Notes: generated by a model from the letters alone, not told the origin. Shown: positions 9,078-18,510, counted from the first letter of the stretch. The stretch is DNA of 64,000 nt from Fibrobacter sp. UWB16 (GCF_900215325.1 NZ_OCMS01000004.1:1-64000), one strand, 5' to 3'. Numbers and translations: made by a program.

Positions 9078-10082
9078 ATGTCTGAAGTCAAAATACTTGC
9101 TGCTAGAGATTTTTACAAGATTGATTTACAAAATTCAACTTTGCTTGATGTTCGCGAACCAAGCGAAGTTATTGTTCGACCTATAAATGGCGCAGTTCAA
9201 GTTCCATTCTTTGAACTTTCAAAAAAAGTAGATTCCATTCCCAAAGACAAACCCGTTTATGTGTTCTGTTCGACAGGTGACCGCTCCGAACAAGTTGCAG
9301 AAATTCTTGCCGACAGAGATTACGAAGTCTACAATCTCGAAGGCGGGCTAGAAGCCTTTTCTAAAGTTCACTTCGTTGATGCCAAAGGGGCAAAATGCCC
9401 CGGCCCCATCGTTCAAGTAGACGAGGCCATCAAAAGCGTTTCGCCTGGCGAAGAAGTGCAAATAGAAGCAACCGAAAAGGCTTTTTATTCGGACATACAA
9501 GTTTGGTGCCAACGCACCGGCAACGAGCTAAAATCGCTCACAGAAAGAGACAATATAATTTATGCGACCGTCGTAAAGCGCAACGCCCCCGTCGCCGAAA
9601 AGCGAGAATTTGAACACGGCAAAACATTTGTCGTATTCAGCGGGGATTTAGACAAAGCAATCGCTTCGTTCATTATGGCAAATGGCGCAGCCGCGATGGG
9701 CCGCCCAGTTACAATGTTCTTTACCTTTTGGGGTGTAAGCCTTTTACGCAGACCAGAAAAAGTACGCGTCAAAAAATCGCTTATCGGAAAAATGTTCAGC
9801 TTTATGCTGCCGCGAGGTTCCAAAAAGCTCGGACTTTCACGCATGAACTTTGGCGGTATCGGTGCAAAAATGATTCGCGCCGTGATGAAACAAAACGGAG
9901 TTTCTTCGCTCGAAGAACTGATTGAAAGCGCAAAGCAAAAAGGCGTAAAGTTCGTTGCATGCCAAATGTCGATGGAACTCATGGGAATTACCGCCGAAGA
10001 ATTGATTGACGGCGTGGAACTTGGTGGCGTCGCGACCATGCTCGGCTCTACTGAAAAATCCGACCTAACATACTTTATATAA
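9078..10082 (+). CDS. Rhodanese-TusA-DsrE triple-domain sulfur carrier
   Basis: 334 residues with three sulfur-handling domains in one chain. Rhodanese (about 1-95) has the persulfide cysteine Cys64 in FCSTGDRS. TusA-like (about 98-168) has the CPGP motif at 107-110 and a second Cys144. DsrE/F-like (about 183-334) has Cys295 in ACQMSMEL and a long basic insertion. Such proteins pass sulfane sulfur by persulfide relay, often as part of CoA-disulfide reductase-linked systems. The start was set to ATG 9078 because GGGAAAGG lies upstream; an in-frame extension would overlap the methyltransferase. It converges on the ssu operon. Confidence 0.85.
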   Translation: MSEVKILAARDFYKIDLQNSTLLDVREPSEVIVRPINGAVQVPFFELSKKVDSIPKDKPVYVFCSTGDRSEQVAEILADRDYEVYNLEGGLEAFSKVHFVDAKGAKCPGPIVQVDEAIKSVSPGEEVQIEATEKAFYSDIQVWCQRTGNELKSLTERDNIIYATVVKRNAPVAEKREFEHGKTFVVFSGDLDKAIASFIMANGAAAMGRPVTMFFTFWGVSLLRRPEKVRVKKSLIGKMFSFMLPRGSKKLGLSRMNFGGIGAKMIRAVMKQNGVSSLEELIESAKQKGVKFVACQMSMELMGITAEELIDGVELGGVATMLGSTEKSDLTYFI

Positions 10083-10093
10083 CACTCGTTGAC

Positions 10094-10858
10094 TTAATTC
10101 GCCTTCGTCCAGAATAGCACCTTGCGTTTTACAAATTCAAAAAATTCCATGATCGCAAGGACCACAATGCCAGTCCACAAAATTCCGGCAACCATGTTGG
10201 GGTAATCGGAATAGTCAGCGTAGAATTGCACAAAGTGTCCAAGGCCTGTATTTTCGCCGAAGAGTTCAGCAACGGTGAGCATGATGAACGAAAGTCCCAT
10301 GCCTACGGAAAGCCCGGAAAATATGGACGGAAGGCTTGCGACAAACGCAATTCGCCACAAGTATTCAAACTTGCCAATTCCAATAATGGCGGCATTTCGC
10401 CTGTACTTTTCAGGAATGTCCGCAGCACCCGCGGCGGTATTCAAGTAGATAGGCCAAAAGGCCGCAATGAAAATAATGAAAGTAGAGGACAAGTAAAATG
10501 TCGGCAAAATCGCAATGGCGTAAGGGATGTAAACGTTAGGCGGAATCGGAGCCGCGAATCGTGAAATGGGCTTTAGCATAGTACCCACCCAAGGGACAGA
10601 CCCCGAAACAATTCCGAGAGAGATTCCGACGACGGCAGCCGCGAAATAAGCAGGGACAAGTTTCAAAAGCGACGACCACGCACTGCGCAAAAGCTCCTCG
10701 CGAGAATTGAAAAGCGCCGTCAAAACCGCTTTTGGCGATGGGAACAAGTATTGGCTGCTCCATTCCGGGCCACTACTGATGAACGTCCAGATTCCAATCA
10801 AGAACAGAAGGAATAAAAATCCTGAAAATTTAGATAGATATTTCACAAAAATTCTCAT
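10094..10858 (-). CDS. SsuC/TauC-type ABC permease
   Basis: 254-residue inner-membrane permease of the nitrate/sulfonate/taurine family, with about six hydrophobic segments and the EAA-like loop around AAGAADIPEKYRRNAAIIG. Last gene of the minus-strand operon porin-SBP-ATPase-permease; its ATG overlaps the ATPase stop by 4 nt. Given the surrounding genes the imported solute is likely a sulfonate, sulfate ester or methylthio compound; the sequence alone does not say which. Confidence 0.85.
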   Translation of the reverse strand: MRIFVKYLSKFSGFLFLLFLIGIWTFISSGPEWSSQYLFPSPKAVLTALFNSREELLRSAWSSLLKLVPAYFAAAVVGISLGIVSGSVPWVGTMLKPISRFAAPIPPNVYIPYAIAILPTFYLSSTFIIFIAAFWPIYLNTAAGAADIPEKYRRNAAIIGIGKFEYLWRIAFVASLPSIFSGLSVGMGLSFIMLTVAELFGENTGLGHFVQFYADYSDYPNMVAGILWTGIVVLAIMEFFEFVKRKVLFWTKAN

Positions 10859-11670
10859 ATACTTGCGCCCTCCTGTACGGTATGCCCGAGTTTTTCAAGG
10901 ATGTCCTTGTGGTAAGCTTCTTCAATTTCAACGATTGTCTTTTGGACTTTTTCGTTGCGGAACCATTCGCTACGGCTCTTTTTCACTGGAAAATCCAAAG
11001 GAATATCTGCGATGATACGGCCTGGCGTCGATCCCAAAACGATAATTCGACTTCCGAGATAAACGGCCTCGCGAATGTCGTGCGTCACAAACAAAGTCGT
11101 AATTGCACGGTCTTTAGAGCCTCGGCAAAGCTCCAAAACCAAATCTTGAAGGCTTGCACGATTTACAGGATCAAGCGCACCAAAAGGTTCGTCCAAAAGA
11201 AGGGCATCTGCGCCAACGCTCAACGCTCTTGCAATGGCCCCGCGCTGACGCATACCGCCCGAAAGTTCAAAGGGATATTTATGAAGGCTCCCCGAAAGCC
11301 CTACCAAATTCAAGTATTCTTCTGCCAAATGTTTTGCAAAACTCCCCTTGACCTTTTTCGTCTTTTTAATGGCAAGAGAAACGTTCTGTAGAAGCGTAAG
11401 CCAAGGAAAAAGAGTGTAGTCCTGAAAAACTACGCTCCTTTCTGCGGAAGGCTTTTCAATTTCCTTCCCGTTCCAATAAACATGGCCTTCGCTTGGCTTT
11501 GTAAGGCCGGCGAGAAGATTCAGCAAAGTGGTCTTGCCACTTCCGCTTTCGCCTAATAGACATACAAACTCGCCTGGTTTGATTTTCAAGTTGATGTCTT
11601 TCAGGATGGGTTTGCCATCATAGGAAAAAACGAGATTAGTCGCTTCGAAACCACTTTGTATTTGAGTCAT
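10855..11670 (-). CDS. SsuB/TauB-type ABC ATPase
   Basis: 271 residues. Walker A LLGESGSGKTTLLN, Q-loop VVFQDYTLFPW, signature LSGGMRQRGAIARAL, Walker B ALLLDEPFGALD and H-loop FVTHDIREA are all intact. It drives the organosulfur importer with the permease and binding protein on either side, 9 bp after the binding-protein gene. Confidence 0.88.
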   Translation of the reverse strand: MTQIQSGFEATNLVFSYDGKPILKDINLKIKPGEFVCLLGESGSGKTTLLNLLAGLTKPSEGHVYWNGKEIEKPSAERSVVFQDYTLFPWLTLLQNVSLAIKKTKKVKGSFAKHLAEEYLNLVGLSGSLHKYPFELSGGMRQRGAIARALSVGADALLLDEPFGALDPVNRASLQDLVLELCRGSKDRAITTLFVTHDIREAVYLGSRIIVLGSTPGRIIADIPLDFPVKKSRSEWFRNEKVQKTIVEIEEAYHKDILEKLGHTVQEGASI

Positions 11671-11679
11671 TTTAGTTCC

Positions 11680-12708
11680 TTAATTTCTAGATAGGAAAAT
11701 CTTTTCGGCCTGCGCGTAGAATTCAGATTTGGGCTTTTGCTTGCGAAGTTCTGCAAGAGCGTCACGATAGTAGTTCGTGAGAACGTATTGAGAGACCTTC
11801 TTGTCGGACTTGATGAATTCGGCATCCTTCAAGAAATCCCAAAAGAATTCAACGCCTTTCACGTTCGGGTCGGTATCCTGCGTCACGTAACCGCTGTAGA
11901 AAGCCTTGTTGACGAGAGCCGTATCAAGCTTAATCCACTTTGCGATAATTTCAACGCTCTTCTTGTGATCGTTTGCGACAAGTTCTTCGGCTTCAATCAG
12001 CGACTTGACCAAGCGCTTGTAAATGTCGTCACGGCCTTCAAGTTTGCGGAGCGATGCAATGAGGCGGCAGCAAATATGACCGGGATTGATGTCCTTGCTG
12101 CGAAGCACCACGGAGAGACCCGCTTCTTCGGCACGGAGGTCGTGCGGTCCCCATGTAACGCCGGCATACACACTGCCGTTCTTTACCGCTTCGATAACTG
12201 CAGGCGGATTCTTGAGTTCTACAATAGTAACATCCTTACGCCAGTCAATACCTTCTTTTTTGAGGCCTCCGCGAACAATGGCATCCGCTGTTCCCAAACG
12301 GATTGTAGCGATTTTCTTTCCCTTGAGATCGCTCAGTTTTTTGACGGAGCCTGCATTTTCCTTGCGGGTAATCACAGCCTGGTCGCCACCCATGAGGCCG
12401 CCAATAACGCGAATATCAGCACCCTGCGAAACATGGATAAGCGGAGCGAGTGAGCCAAAAGCACCTGCATCGAGCTTTCCGGCACGAACGGCAGCAATGC
12501 CATCGCCAGAATTCGAGAATTCCACCAATTCTACGTCAAGGCCGTTCTTCTTGAAAATGCCCGCATCTTTTGCGATGAAGAATTTCCCCTGGCCCGTAGA
12601 AGAAAGGTAGCCGATGGAAAGCTTGTCAGCTGCGATTGTGGAAGTCACGCAGGCGAGAACGAACAGGAACGCCGATGCAATTCGAGTGTGTAATTTATTC
12701 TGAGTCAT
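11680..12708 (-). CDS. SsuA/TauA-type periplasmic binding protein
   Basis: About 342 residues with a signal peptide (ends near CVTSTIAADK). Domain pattern LSIGYLSSTGQGKFFIAKDAG, then VRAGKLDAGAFG and VTWGPHDLRAEEAG is the NMT1/SsuA-like binding fold. The start was placed at the second ATG (12708) because GGAG lies 8 bases upstream, and that SD overlaps the ATG at 12723. It captures the substrate delivered through the porin encoded just upstream. Confidence 0.85.
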   Translation of the reverse strand: MTQNKLHTRIASAFLFVLACVTSTIAADKLSIGYLSSTGQGKFFIAKDAGIFKKNGLDVELVEFSNSGDGIAAVRAGKLDAGAFGSLAPLIHVSQGADIRVIGGLMGGDQAVITRKENAGSVKKLSDLKGKKIATIRLGTADAIVRGGLKKEGIDWRKDVTIVELKNPPAVIEAVKNGSVYAGVTWGPHDLRAEEAGLSVVLRSKDINPGHICCRLIASLRKLEGRDDIYKRLVKSLIEAEELVANDHKKSVEIIAKWIKLDTALVNKAFYSGYVTQDTDPNVKGVEFFWDFLKDAEFIKSDKKVSQYVLTNYYRDALAELRKQKPKSEFYAQAEKIFLSRN

Positions 12709-12725
12709 TGTAGAATTCTCCATTG

Positions 12726-13937
12726 TTAGAAGGCGTAAGTTGCAGAAAGGTGATAACGATTCAGATCCGCTTCTTTTACCGTATTGGCGGTCAAGTAATC
12801 CGTTTGAACGTGAAGGTATTCGAATCCCAACGAGAATGCGTCTGTCAAATTGTAGGTCGTGTTGGCAAAGAACGAGAAGTTTTGTTCACGGCCACCGGCT
12901 TTTCTAATATCTTCACGTTTTAGCTTGTCAAGCCCGGCACCCACATTAAAGGCCAACTTTTGGATAAATTTGGCTTGCAAGGCAATCCATCCACCGTAAG
13001 CACCAATGCTTCTTACGCTTTCGGGGTCTTCAGTATTCGAAACCAGTCCGCGTCCAATACCGGCTGCGTATGTATCGAGATTGGCACCGACAAAATACTC
13101 ACCAAGGAAGGTAAAGTTGCTTGTGATGGGGAGAGTCAAATCAACGTTAAAAGACCATGAGGGAATATCCTTAGTATCACCAGTGGCGTCCAAGTCAACT
13201 TCTTCTTGGCCATAATGACCAGAAATACCTAAACCGAACTTTTTGTTTTCAACCCAAAGCGGAATGGCAATACCGATGCGTCCCTGAATGGTAGGAACGT
13301 CAGCATCGACACCGGTCTCTGAAGCAGAAGAAGTGTTGTACGGCTGCGTTTCGCCGATAGTGCGAACAAGAGCAACGGCAAAGTCTAAAGAGCCATTACC
13401 AACAGGAACTTTTTCGGTCAGTCGGAGTTGTGCTCTGCGAAGGCCCGGATCACCAGAGTTGTTAAGAACGCCAGCATTGAGCGTTGGAGTCACGAGGGGA
13501 GAAATCAAATCCCATGTCTGACCGCCCAAAATGGAGAAACCGGACTTGCCAAAAGAAATTTCGCCGTAACCATGACGGAGGCGTGGGACAGGCGCATTAC
13601 CGGAACCGCCGCCGTAGAAATCAACTTCGATTTTACCGTTCGCCTTGAAGAACGAAGTATCGCTACCGCTCGAAAGATTCAAACCGATTCGAGTGAGGTT
13701 CGGCGTGAAATGCCAGCCACCATCGTTTTTGTTGGCAATATCCGATTGAGCAGCAAAGTTTGCAAAGTTGCCATTATTGCTTTTAGAATCTTCGTAGGCG
13801 GCGTTCAAAGACGCAAAACCATAGAGTGTAGCACTTACGCCAGATTTCGTGGTAACAGCAATAGGTTCAGCAGCAATTGCAGTAATTGAAGACAAAAGAA
13901 CAATTTGAGCTATAGATTTTTTAATATTGAAATTCAT
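12726..13937 (-). CDS. Outer-membrane porin-like beta-barrel
   Basis: About 403 residues: signal peptide (MNFNIKKSIAQIVLLSSITA), then alternating amphipathic strands, TLYGFASLNAAYEDS near the N-terminus and the C-terminal end LSATYAF with a terminal aromatic, typical of an outer-membrane barrel. ATG 13937 is preceded by AGGAG. First gene of the operon with the SsuABC-like importer, so it is probably the outer-membrane entry pore for the same solute. A specific porin family name cannot be assigned with certainty. Confidence 0.75.
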   Translation of the reverse strand: MNFNIKKSIAQIVLLSSITAIAAEPIAVTTKSGVSATLYGFASLNAAYEDSKSNNGNFANFAAQSDIANKNDGGWHFTPNLTRIGLNLSSGSDTSFFKANGKIEVDFYGGGSGNAPVPRLRHGYGEISFGKSGFSILGGQTWDLISPLVTPTLNAGVLNNSGDPGLRRAQLRLTEKVPVGNGSLDFAVALVRTIGETQPYNTSSASETGVDADVPTIQGRIGIAIPLWVENKKFGLGISGHYGQEEVDLDATGDTKDIPSWSFNVDLTLPITSNFTFLGEYFVGANLDTYAAGIGRGLVSNTEDPESVRSIGAYGGWIALQAKFIQKLAFNVGAGLDKLKREDIRKAGGREQNFSFFANTTYNLTDAFSLGFEYLHVQTDYLTANTVKEADLNRYHLSATYAF

Positions 13938-14032
13938 GGAGAAACTCCTATTTTTTATGAGTTTAGTAACCACGCAGAGCAACATTCTGCGCACTTTTAA
14001 AATTGCCGATTAGCCTTTAAAAAGGCTTTGGC

Positions 14033-14065
14033 TTAGTTATTGGAGAATTTACAGCTACAACACAT
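14033..14065 (-). CDS. Possible Cys-rich leader peptide of porin/ssu operon
   Basis: Ten-codon frame encoding MCCSCKFSNN, with AGGA about 8 bases upstream, roughly 100 nt before the porin start. A hairpin AGCCTTT/AAAGGCT follows immediately and a second CGCAGA/TCTGCG follows later, but no clear U-tract is seen, so the mechanism would not be simple termination. It overlaps an operator-like box (14054-14070), so its Cys codons might be a by-product of that box. Three Cys in five codons, beside the mccB leader, makes it worth recording. Confidence 0.4.
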   Translation of the reverse strand: MCCSCKFSNN

Positions 14066-14070
14066 ATAGG
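14054..14070. promoter_or_regulatory. Candidate LysR-type box at porin/ssu operon
   Basis: GCTACAACACATATAGG, T-N11-A spacing, matching the box at the LysR gene (CCTACAATACGTATAGG) at 12 of 17 positions. Confidence 0.4.
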
Positions 14071-14298
14071 TATCCTCGTGTTGATTTGTGGAAGTTTCGG
14101 AACACAATGTTCTCGAATGCAACGCTTAAATTAGAAAAGAAAAAATGATTTGTAAAATACTTTATTTTTATCACACGATATAAGAAATTTATTTACATAT
14201 AAGATATAGTTATACAAAATAAATTCAAATAGCAGTAGCCTATACATATACAATAAATTCCCGTCAGAGTTTATCATACGAGCATTATAAAAAAGGAA

Positions 14299-14361
14299 AT
14301 GCCCGATCAAGTCGGGCATGACGTTCTCTTCTGTCACCCCGGCCACAGTGCCGGGGTCAAC
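14299..14361. repeat. Two dispersed palindromes (GTCAT/CCCGG type)
   Basis: ATGCCCGA/TCGGGCAT followed by GAC, then GTCACCCCGG/CCGGGGT. Members of a family present at more than ten places in the window. Confidence 0.75.
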
Positions 14362-14379
14362 TTTTTACGGCATTTTTTA

Positions 14380-15732
14380 TTATTTTCCGCCAACGGATGC
14401 GCTATAAATTTTTTCAAGCAAATTAAGCGCACCCTTATAACCAACGAAACTACGATTGATAATCAAAGTTTCGCTGGACGGAGGCGTAATTTCAAAGAAC
14501 AAAGCGCCCTTATCATTGGCAAGATTGATTTCCCAAGAAGAAGCAAGAATCAACGGCTTTCCAGAAGAGAAATCAACTTCCTTGATAGCTTTTTCAATCA
14601 AGTAGCCATCTTCTTCGAATTCCACTTCAACATCGACACCTTCGCTGATGTTATGGAAAGCATCTTCGATGGTCTTGCGGAATTTCTGCGGAGGATCGTC
14701 CGTGATAATCGCCTTGCGCGGAATAAGGCCGATTTGGTCGGCAAGGAACTTGGTGTAGGCAAGCGTGTAAGCGGAATCAGCGGTAATCGCAAATTCACTC
14801 GGCATACCGTACCAGTATTCAGCAAAGAATTCAGAGAAGTGTTCCAAATAGTAGTAATAAATACCATTTTCTTGTTCAATGAACTTTTCGCTCTGTTCCT
14901 TATCGATTCCGGCAAAATCAACAACTTTGCGGATAAATGCAGCAGTTGCTTCGGCACCGATTGGAATTTCAGGAATATGGAGGAACGGCTGACCATATTT
15001 TTTCTCAAGGTGTTCAGCATTTCTCACGCCGACCCACGGAGAGACCACCAAGTTAAACTGAGCTTCCGGAATGCGCAACCAATCCTTGACACCGTTATTT
15101 TCAGGTCCAAAGAGCACATTCACTTCAAAACCAGCGCCACGGAGAATACGGGCAAGTTCTTGGTAATCACCGCGCCAGTTCTGGTTGTAATACGGAACTT
15201 CGAACCAAAGATTGATAAGACCCTTCTTGCGTTCGCCCTTGTAATCGCCCACAAACTGATCGACAATGGCGTTTACCACTTCTTCGTGACCGAAAAGGTT
15301 ATTGCCCTTGAAGCCTGCGGTATCCACAGCCACAATCGGGTAACCCAAATCGCGATATTCATTCACCAAGCTGGGGACGTCATCACCAATGAGGCCGCCC
15401 ACGCAACCCGTGAGAACAACATAGAGGTCGCCATCGAAAACCTTGAGCGTTGACTTAATCAACTGATCCAAAGTCTTGATGCCGCCGAACACGATGTCGT
15501 TTTCGGTAGAGTTTGCACTCGGCATGTTACCAGCACCAGCGAAAATGCTGCCCTGGAAGCCGTTTTCAAAAGTGAGGAATGCGGTTTGCTTAAGCTGGCA
15601 ACCCGGAGAGCAGTTGGCTATAGGAACTGCACCCTTAATGCCGACAACCGTATTGGACGCACCGACTGCACAAGAATAGCGGGGGTCCGAAATAGAATTG
15701 CTTTTTTTCTTTGTTTTAAGTGCTTCTGACAT
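14380..15732 (-). CDS. Nitrogenase-like K-type subunit, set 2
   Basis: NifK-family subunit, 450 residues. Cys21 (YSCAVGAS), Cys45 (CSPGC, with Cys41 nearby) and Cys110 (LTGCVGGLIGDD) occupy the P-cluster positions. Third gene of the nifH2-D2-K2 operon, 17 bp after D2. Compared with set 1 it shares the short length and the same spacing between the first two cysteines (24 residues). It should bridge NifH2 and the D2 active site. Best guess is the K subunit of a Mar-type sulfur reductase; classical NifK is less likely because of length and surroundings. Confidence 0.88.
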   Translation of the reverse strand: MSEALKTKKKSNSISDPRYSCAVGASNTVVGIKGAVPIANCSPGCQLKQTAFLTFENGFQGSIFAGAGNMPSANSTENDIVFGGIKTLDQLIKSTLKVFDGDLYVVLTGCVGGLIGDDVPSLVNEYRDLGYPIVAVDTAGFKGNNLFGHEEVVNAIVDQFVGDYKGERKKGLINLWFEVPYYNQNWRGDYQELARILRGAGFEVNVLFGPENNGVKDWLRIPEAQFNLVVSPWVGVRNAEHLEKKYGQPFLHIPEIPIGAEATAAFIRKVVDFAGIDKEQSEKFIEQENGIYYYYLEHFSEFFAEYWYGMPSEFAITADSAYTLAYTKFLADQIGLIPRKAIITDDPPQKFRKTIEDAFHNISEGVDVEVEFEEDGYLIEKAIKEVDFSSGKPLILASSWEINLANDKGALFFEITPPSSETLIINRSFVGYKGALNLLEKIYSASVGGK

Positions 15733-15749
15733 TTTCGAAATCTCCCTTA

Positions 15750-17354
15750 TTATGCGTTTTCTGAATTAGATTCTTTGCCTTTGCTGAACTTGAGATTTCT
15801 CGGTTCAGGAAGGTCGTTAAGTGCTTCTGGGTGATGCGTCAAATAGAACGGATCGTCCTGAGCAAGCCACCAATCAGAATACGGGAGTTTCACATTACGC
15901 TTGAGAACTTGGTTAAACTTTGTACGTGAAAGAACGCCCTTGAGCATTTCACCAATGCGGAGGATACCTTCGTAGCCCACCGGAATATGTTCGTCGCCCA
16001 TGGTGAGGGTCGGGAATCCGAGGTGGCCCGCGACAGATGCAAGGCCCGGATGGCGAATGAGCAAGAAGTCCGTCTTGGCACGCTTCAAAAGTTGCGGAAG
16101 CTGGAAGGCGCGAGTCTTACTTACAGTATAGTGCGGAATGTCGCCGTAAGTTTCCACAAGTTCCTTCAAGGTGTCTTGATGCTTTCCTGCACCATCGTAA
16201 ATGGGGTCATGATGGAACACGAGAGCTGCATCGTGGCCTATTCCGAGTTCCGAAAGAACACTGATAAGGCCGTGAGCATAAGCAGAACCCGTCATTACGA
16301 TGCCGTTCTTGCCCTTGAAAAATTCGCGAAGTTCAGCGAGCTTCGGAGCAATACGCTTATGTTCACTTTCGATATATTCTTCAGCTTCTTTTTCTTTGCC
16401 AACAACTTTTGCAATAGCGCGGAGCCATTCGTCAGTGCCCTTAATGCCATACGGTTGCGGAGCATCGATTTGCGGAACGCCGAAGGATTCTTCAAGTGCG
16501 GTAGCCATGTAGCCACCCAAAGTATCGCAGAAGGTAGCGGTCGCGACAGCTTCAGAAGCCTGGCGGATTTCATCGAAAGATGCAGTATCCAAGAGGTAGT
16601 TGACGCGGAGCCCAAGCGGAGCAAGCATTTCAGAGAAATAGTCCGTTCCCCAAAGAGCAACAATATTGAGCAAGTCATTTTGCTTTTTGGTCGGATGGCG
16701 ATTCACGATTTGACGGAGAACGCCATGGAATGCAATGTCGAAGCCCGTGGACCAATGCTTGGAACGGAAGCCTTCGCAGTGCAGCGGAATTATAGGCACG
16801 CCAACTTCAGGTTCCATTTCTTCGGCGATGGAGTCAATATCTTCACCGATAATAGCGGTAGCGCAAGCCATGCCAATGAAAATAGCCTTGGGATTGAAAC
16901 GTTCCTTTGCATCACGAATCGTTTGACGAAGCTTTTCAGAAGCACCGAACACCATGTCCTGTTCTTTCAGGTTGGTGCTGATGTTCAAAGTATTCTGCAA
17001 AGGCTTGCCACGACGCTTAAGGCCCACATGCATAGAAAGGTTGAATTTGGAGTTTTCGCCGCTGCAGCCGATCGGAGAATGGTCAATCAAAGCGCAGTCC
17101 GTGAGGTTGCCCACCTGGCACTGGACAATAGCGTTGGAGCACATGGTTTCTTGGTTGAGCGGAGAGTGCAATTCGCAAAGCTTACAGCCGGTCCCCTTGC
17201 TTGCGCAGCCACCGTGCTTTTTTGCACTGCGTTCGTCGTAGGCAGATTCCTTGATCAAGTCGCTCGCCTTGCCGTCCCAACCGATAATGGTACCCAGTCG
17301 ATATTCGCGGTTTTCGACCGAGGTCATATTTAAATTAATGTTAGTTGATGCCAT
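15750..17354 (-). CDS. Nitrogenase-like D-type subunit, set 2
   Basis: NifD-family catalytic subunit, 534 residues. P-cluster-type cysteines are Cys72, Cys97 (HSPIGC) and Cys164 (GMACATAIIGED), and Cys276 in TFCDTLGGYM aligns with the active-site cluster ligand Cys275 of NifD. His in DEHIPVGYEG is a candidate second ligand. An extra cysteine group at 50, 57 and 60 (GGC...GCKLC) plus Cys79 and Cys87 lies ahead of the core and is not present in classical NifD. A strong SD (AGGAGG) precedes ATG. It is in the operon nifH2-D2-K2. Together with NifB this could form a reductase for C-S bonds; substrate is inference. Confidence 0.88.
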   Translation of the reverse strand: MASTNINLNMTSVENREYRLGTIIGWDGKASDLIKESAYDERSAKKHGGCASKGTGCKLCELHSPLNQETMCSNAIVQCQVGNLTDCALIDHSPIGCSGENSKFNLSMHVGLKRRGKPLQNTLNISTNLKEQDMVFGASEKLRQTIRDAKERFNPKAIFIGMACATAIIGEDIDSIAEEMEPEVGVPIIPLHCEGFRSKHWSTGFDIAFHGVLRQIVNRHPTKKQNDLLNIVALWGTDYFSEMLAPLGLRVNYLLDTASFDEIRQASEAVATATFCDTLGGYMATALEESFGVPQIDAPQPYGIKGTDEWLRAIAKVVGKEKEAEEYIESEHKRIAPKLAELREFFKGKNGIVMTGSAYAHGLISVLSELGIGHDAALVFHHDPIYDGAGKHQDTLKELVETYGDIPHYTVSKTRAFQLPQLLKRAKTDFLLIRHPGLASVAGHLGFPTLTMGDEHIPVGYEGILRIGEMLKGVLSRTKFNQVLKRNVKLPYSDWWLAQDDPFYLTHHPEALNDLPEPRNLKFSKGKESNSENA

Positions 17355-17380
17355 AGATTTTTACCTCCTGCCGGTTCTCG

Positions 17381-18250
<870 letters not shown>

Positions 18251-18253
18251 TTA

Positions 18254-18270
18254 CCTACAGAAACGCTAGG
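18254..18270. promoter_or_regulatory. Candidate LysR-type operator at nifH copy 2
   Basis: CCTACAGAAACGCTAGG, inverted repeat with T-N11-A, over the expected transcription start of nifH2, in the same place as at nifH1. Confidence 0.5.
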
Positions 18271-18278
18271 TTTGCGAA

Positions 18279-18307
18279 ATTTTAGAATTTGCGTCTACCC
18301 TTTTCAA
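18279..18307 (-). promoter_or_regulatory. Sigma-70-type promoter of nifH2 operon
   Basis: TTGAAA (18302-18307), 17-bp spacer, TAAAAT (18279-18284) on the minus strand; conserved with nifH copy 1. Confidence 0.6.
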
Positions 18308-18443
18308 TACTTTTTTAGCCCATTCCGTTCAAAAAAATCCAATTTACAACATTGCTATAGTTTCATCTTATCACCCAATTCATTTAGTTTCTATCGCAAT
18401 CAAGAAAATCGAACTTTATTTATTGTTCAAACAGGGTTTTATA

Positions 18444-18472
18444 TTGCATTTACCTATTACGCTTTTTAAATT
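18444..18472 (+). promoter_or_regulatory. Putative promoter of nifX operon
   Basis: TTGCAT (18444-18449), 17-bp spacer, TAAATT (18467-18472), parallel to the nifB promoter. Confidence 0.45.
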
Positions 18473-18510
18473 ATGCGGGACTTCGGAACAGAAGCAAAAA
18501 TTTAAAAGAA

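Larger units (their letters stand above)
13938..14379. other. Intergenic region between porin operon and K2 gene
   Basis: About 440 bases. It contains the leader of the porin operon (Cys-rich mini-ORF, operator-like box, hairpins AGCCTTT/AAAGGCT near 14013-14030 and CGCAGA/TCTGCG near 13970-13990), a very AT-rich stretch (14131-14280), and two dispersed palindromes (14299-14361) that lie between the porin operon start and the end of the nitrogenase-like operon. Confidence 0.6.

Noticed and set aside
14131-14346. 71-codon frame on the minus strand in the AT-rich gap
   Set aside because: Composition is that of AT-rich non-coding DNA and its 5' end lies in dispersed palindromes.
15987-17333. 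448-codon frame antisense to D2
   Set aside because: Shadow frame; D2 has an SD, family motifs and operon context, this frame has none.
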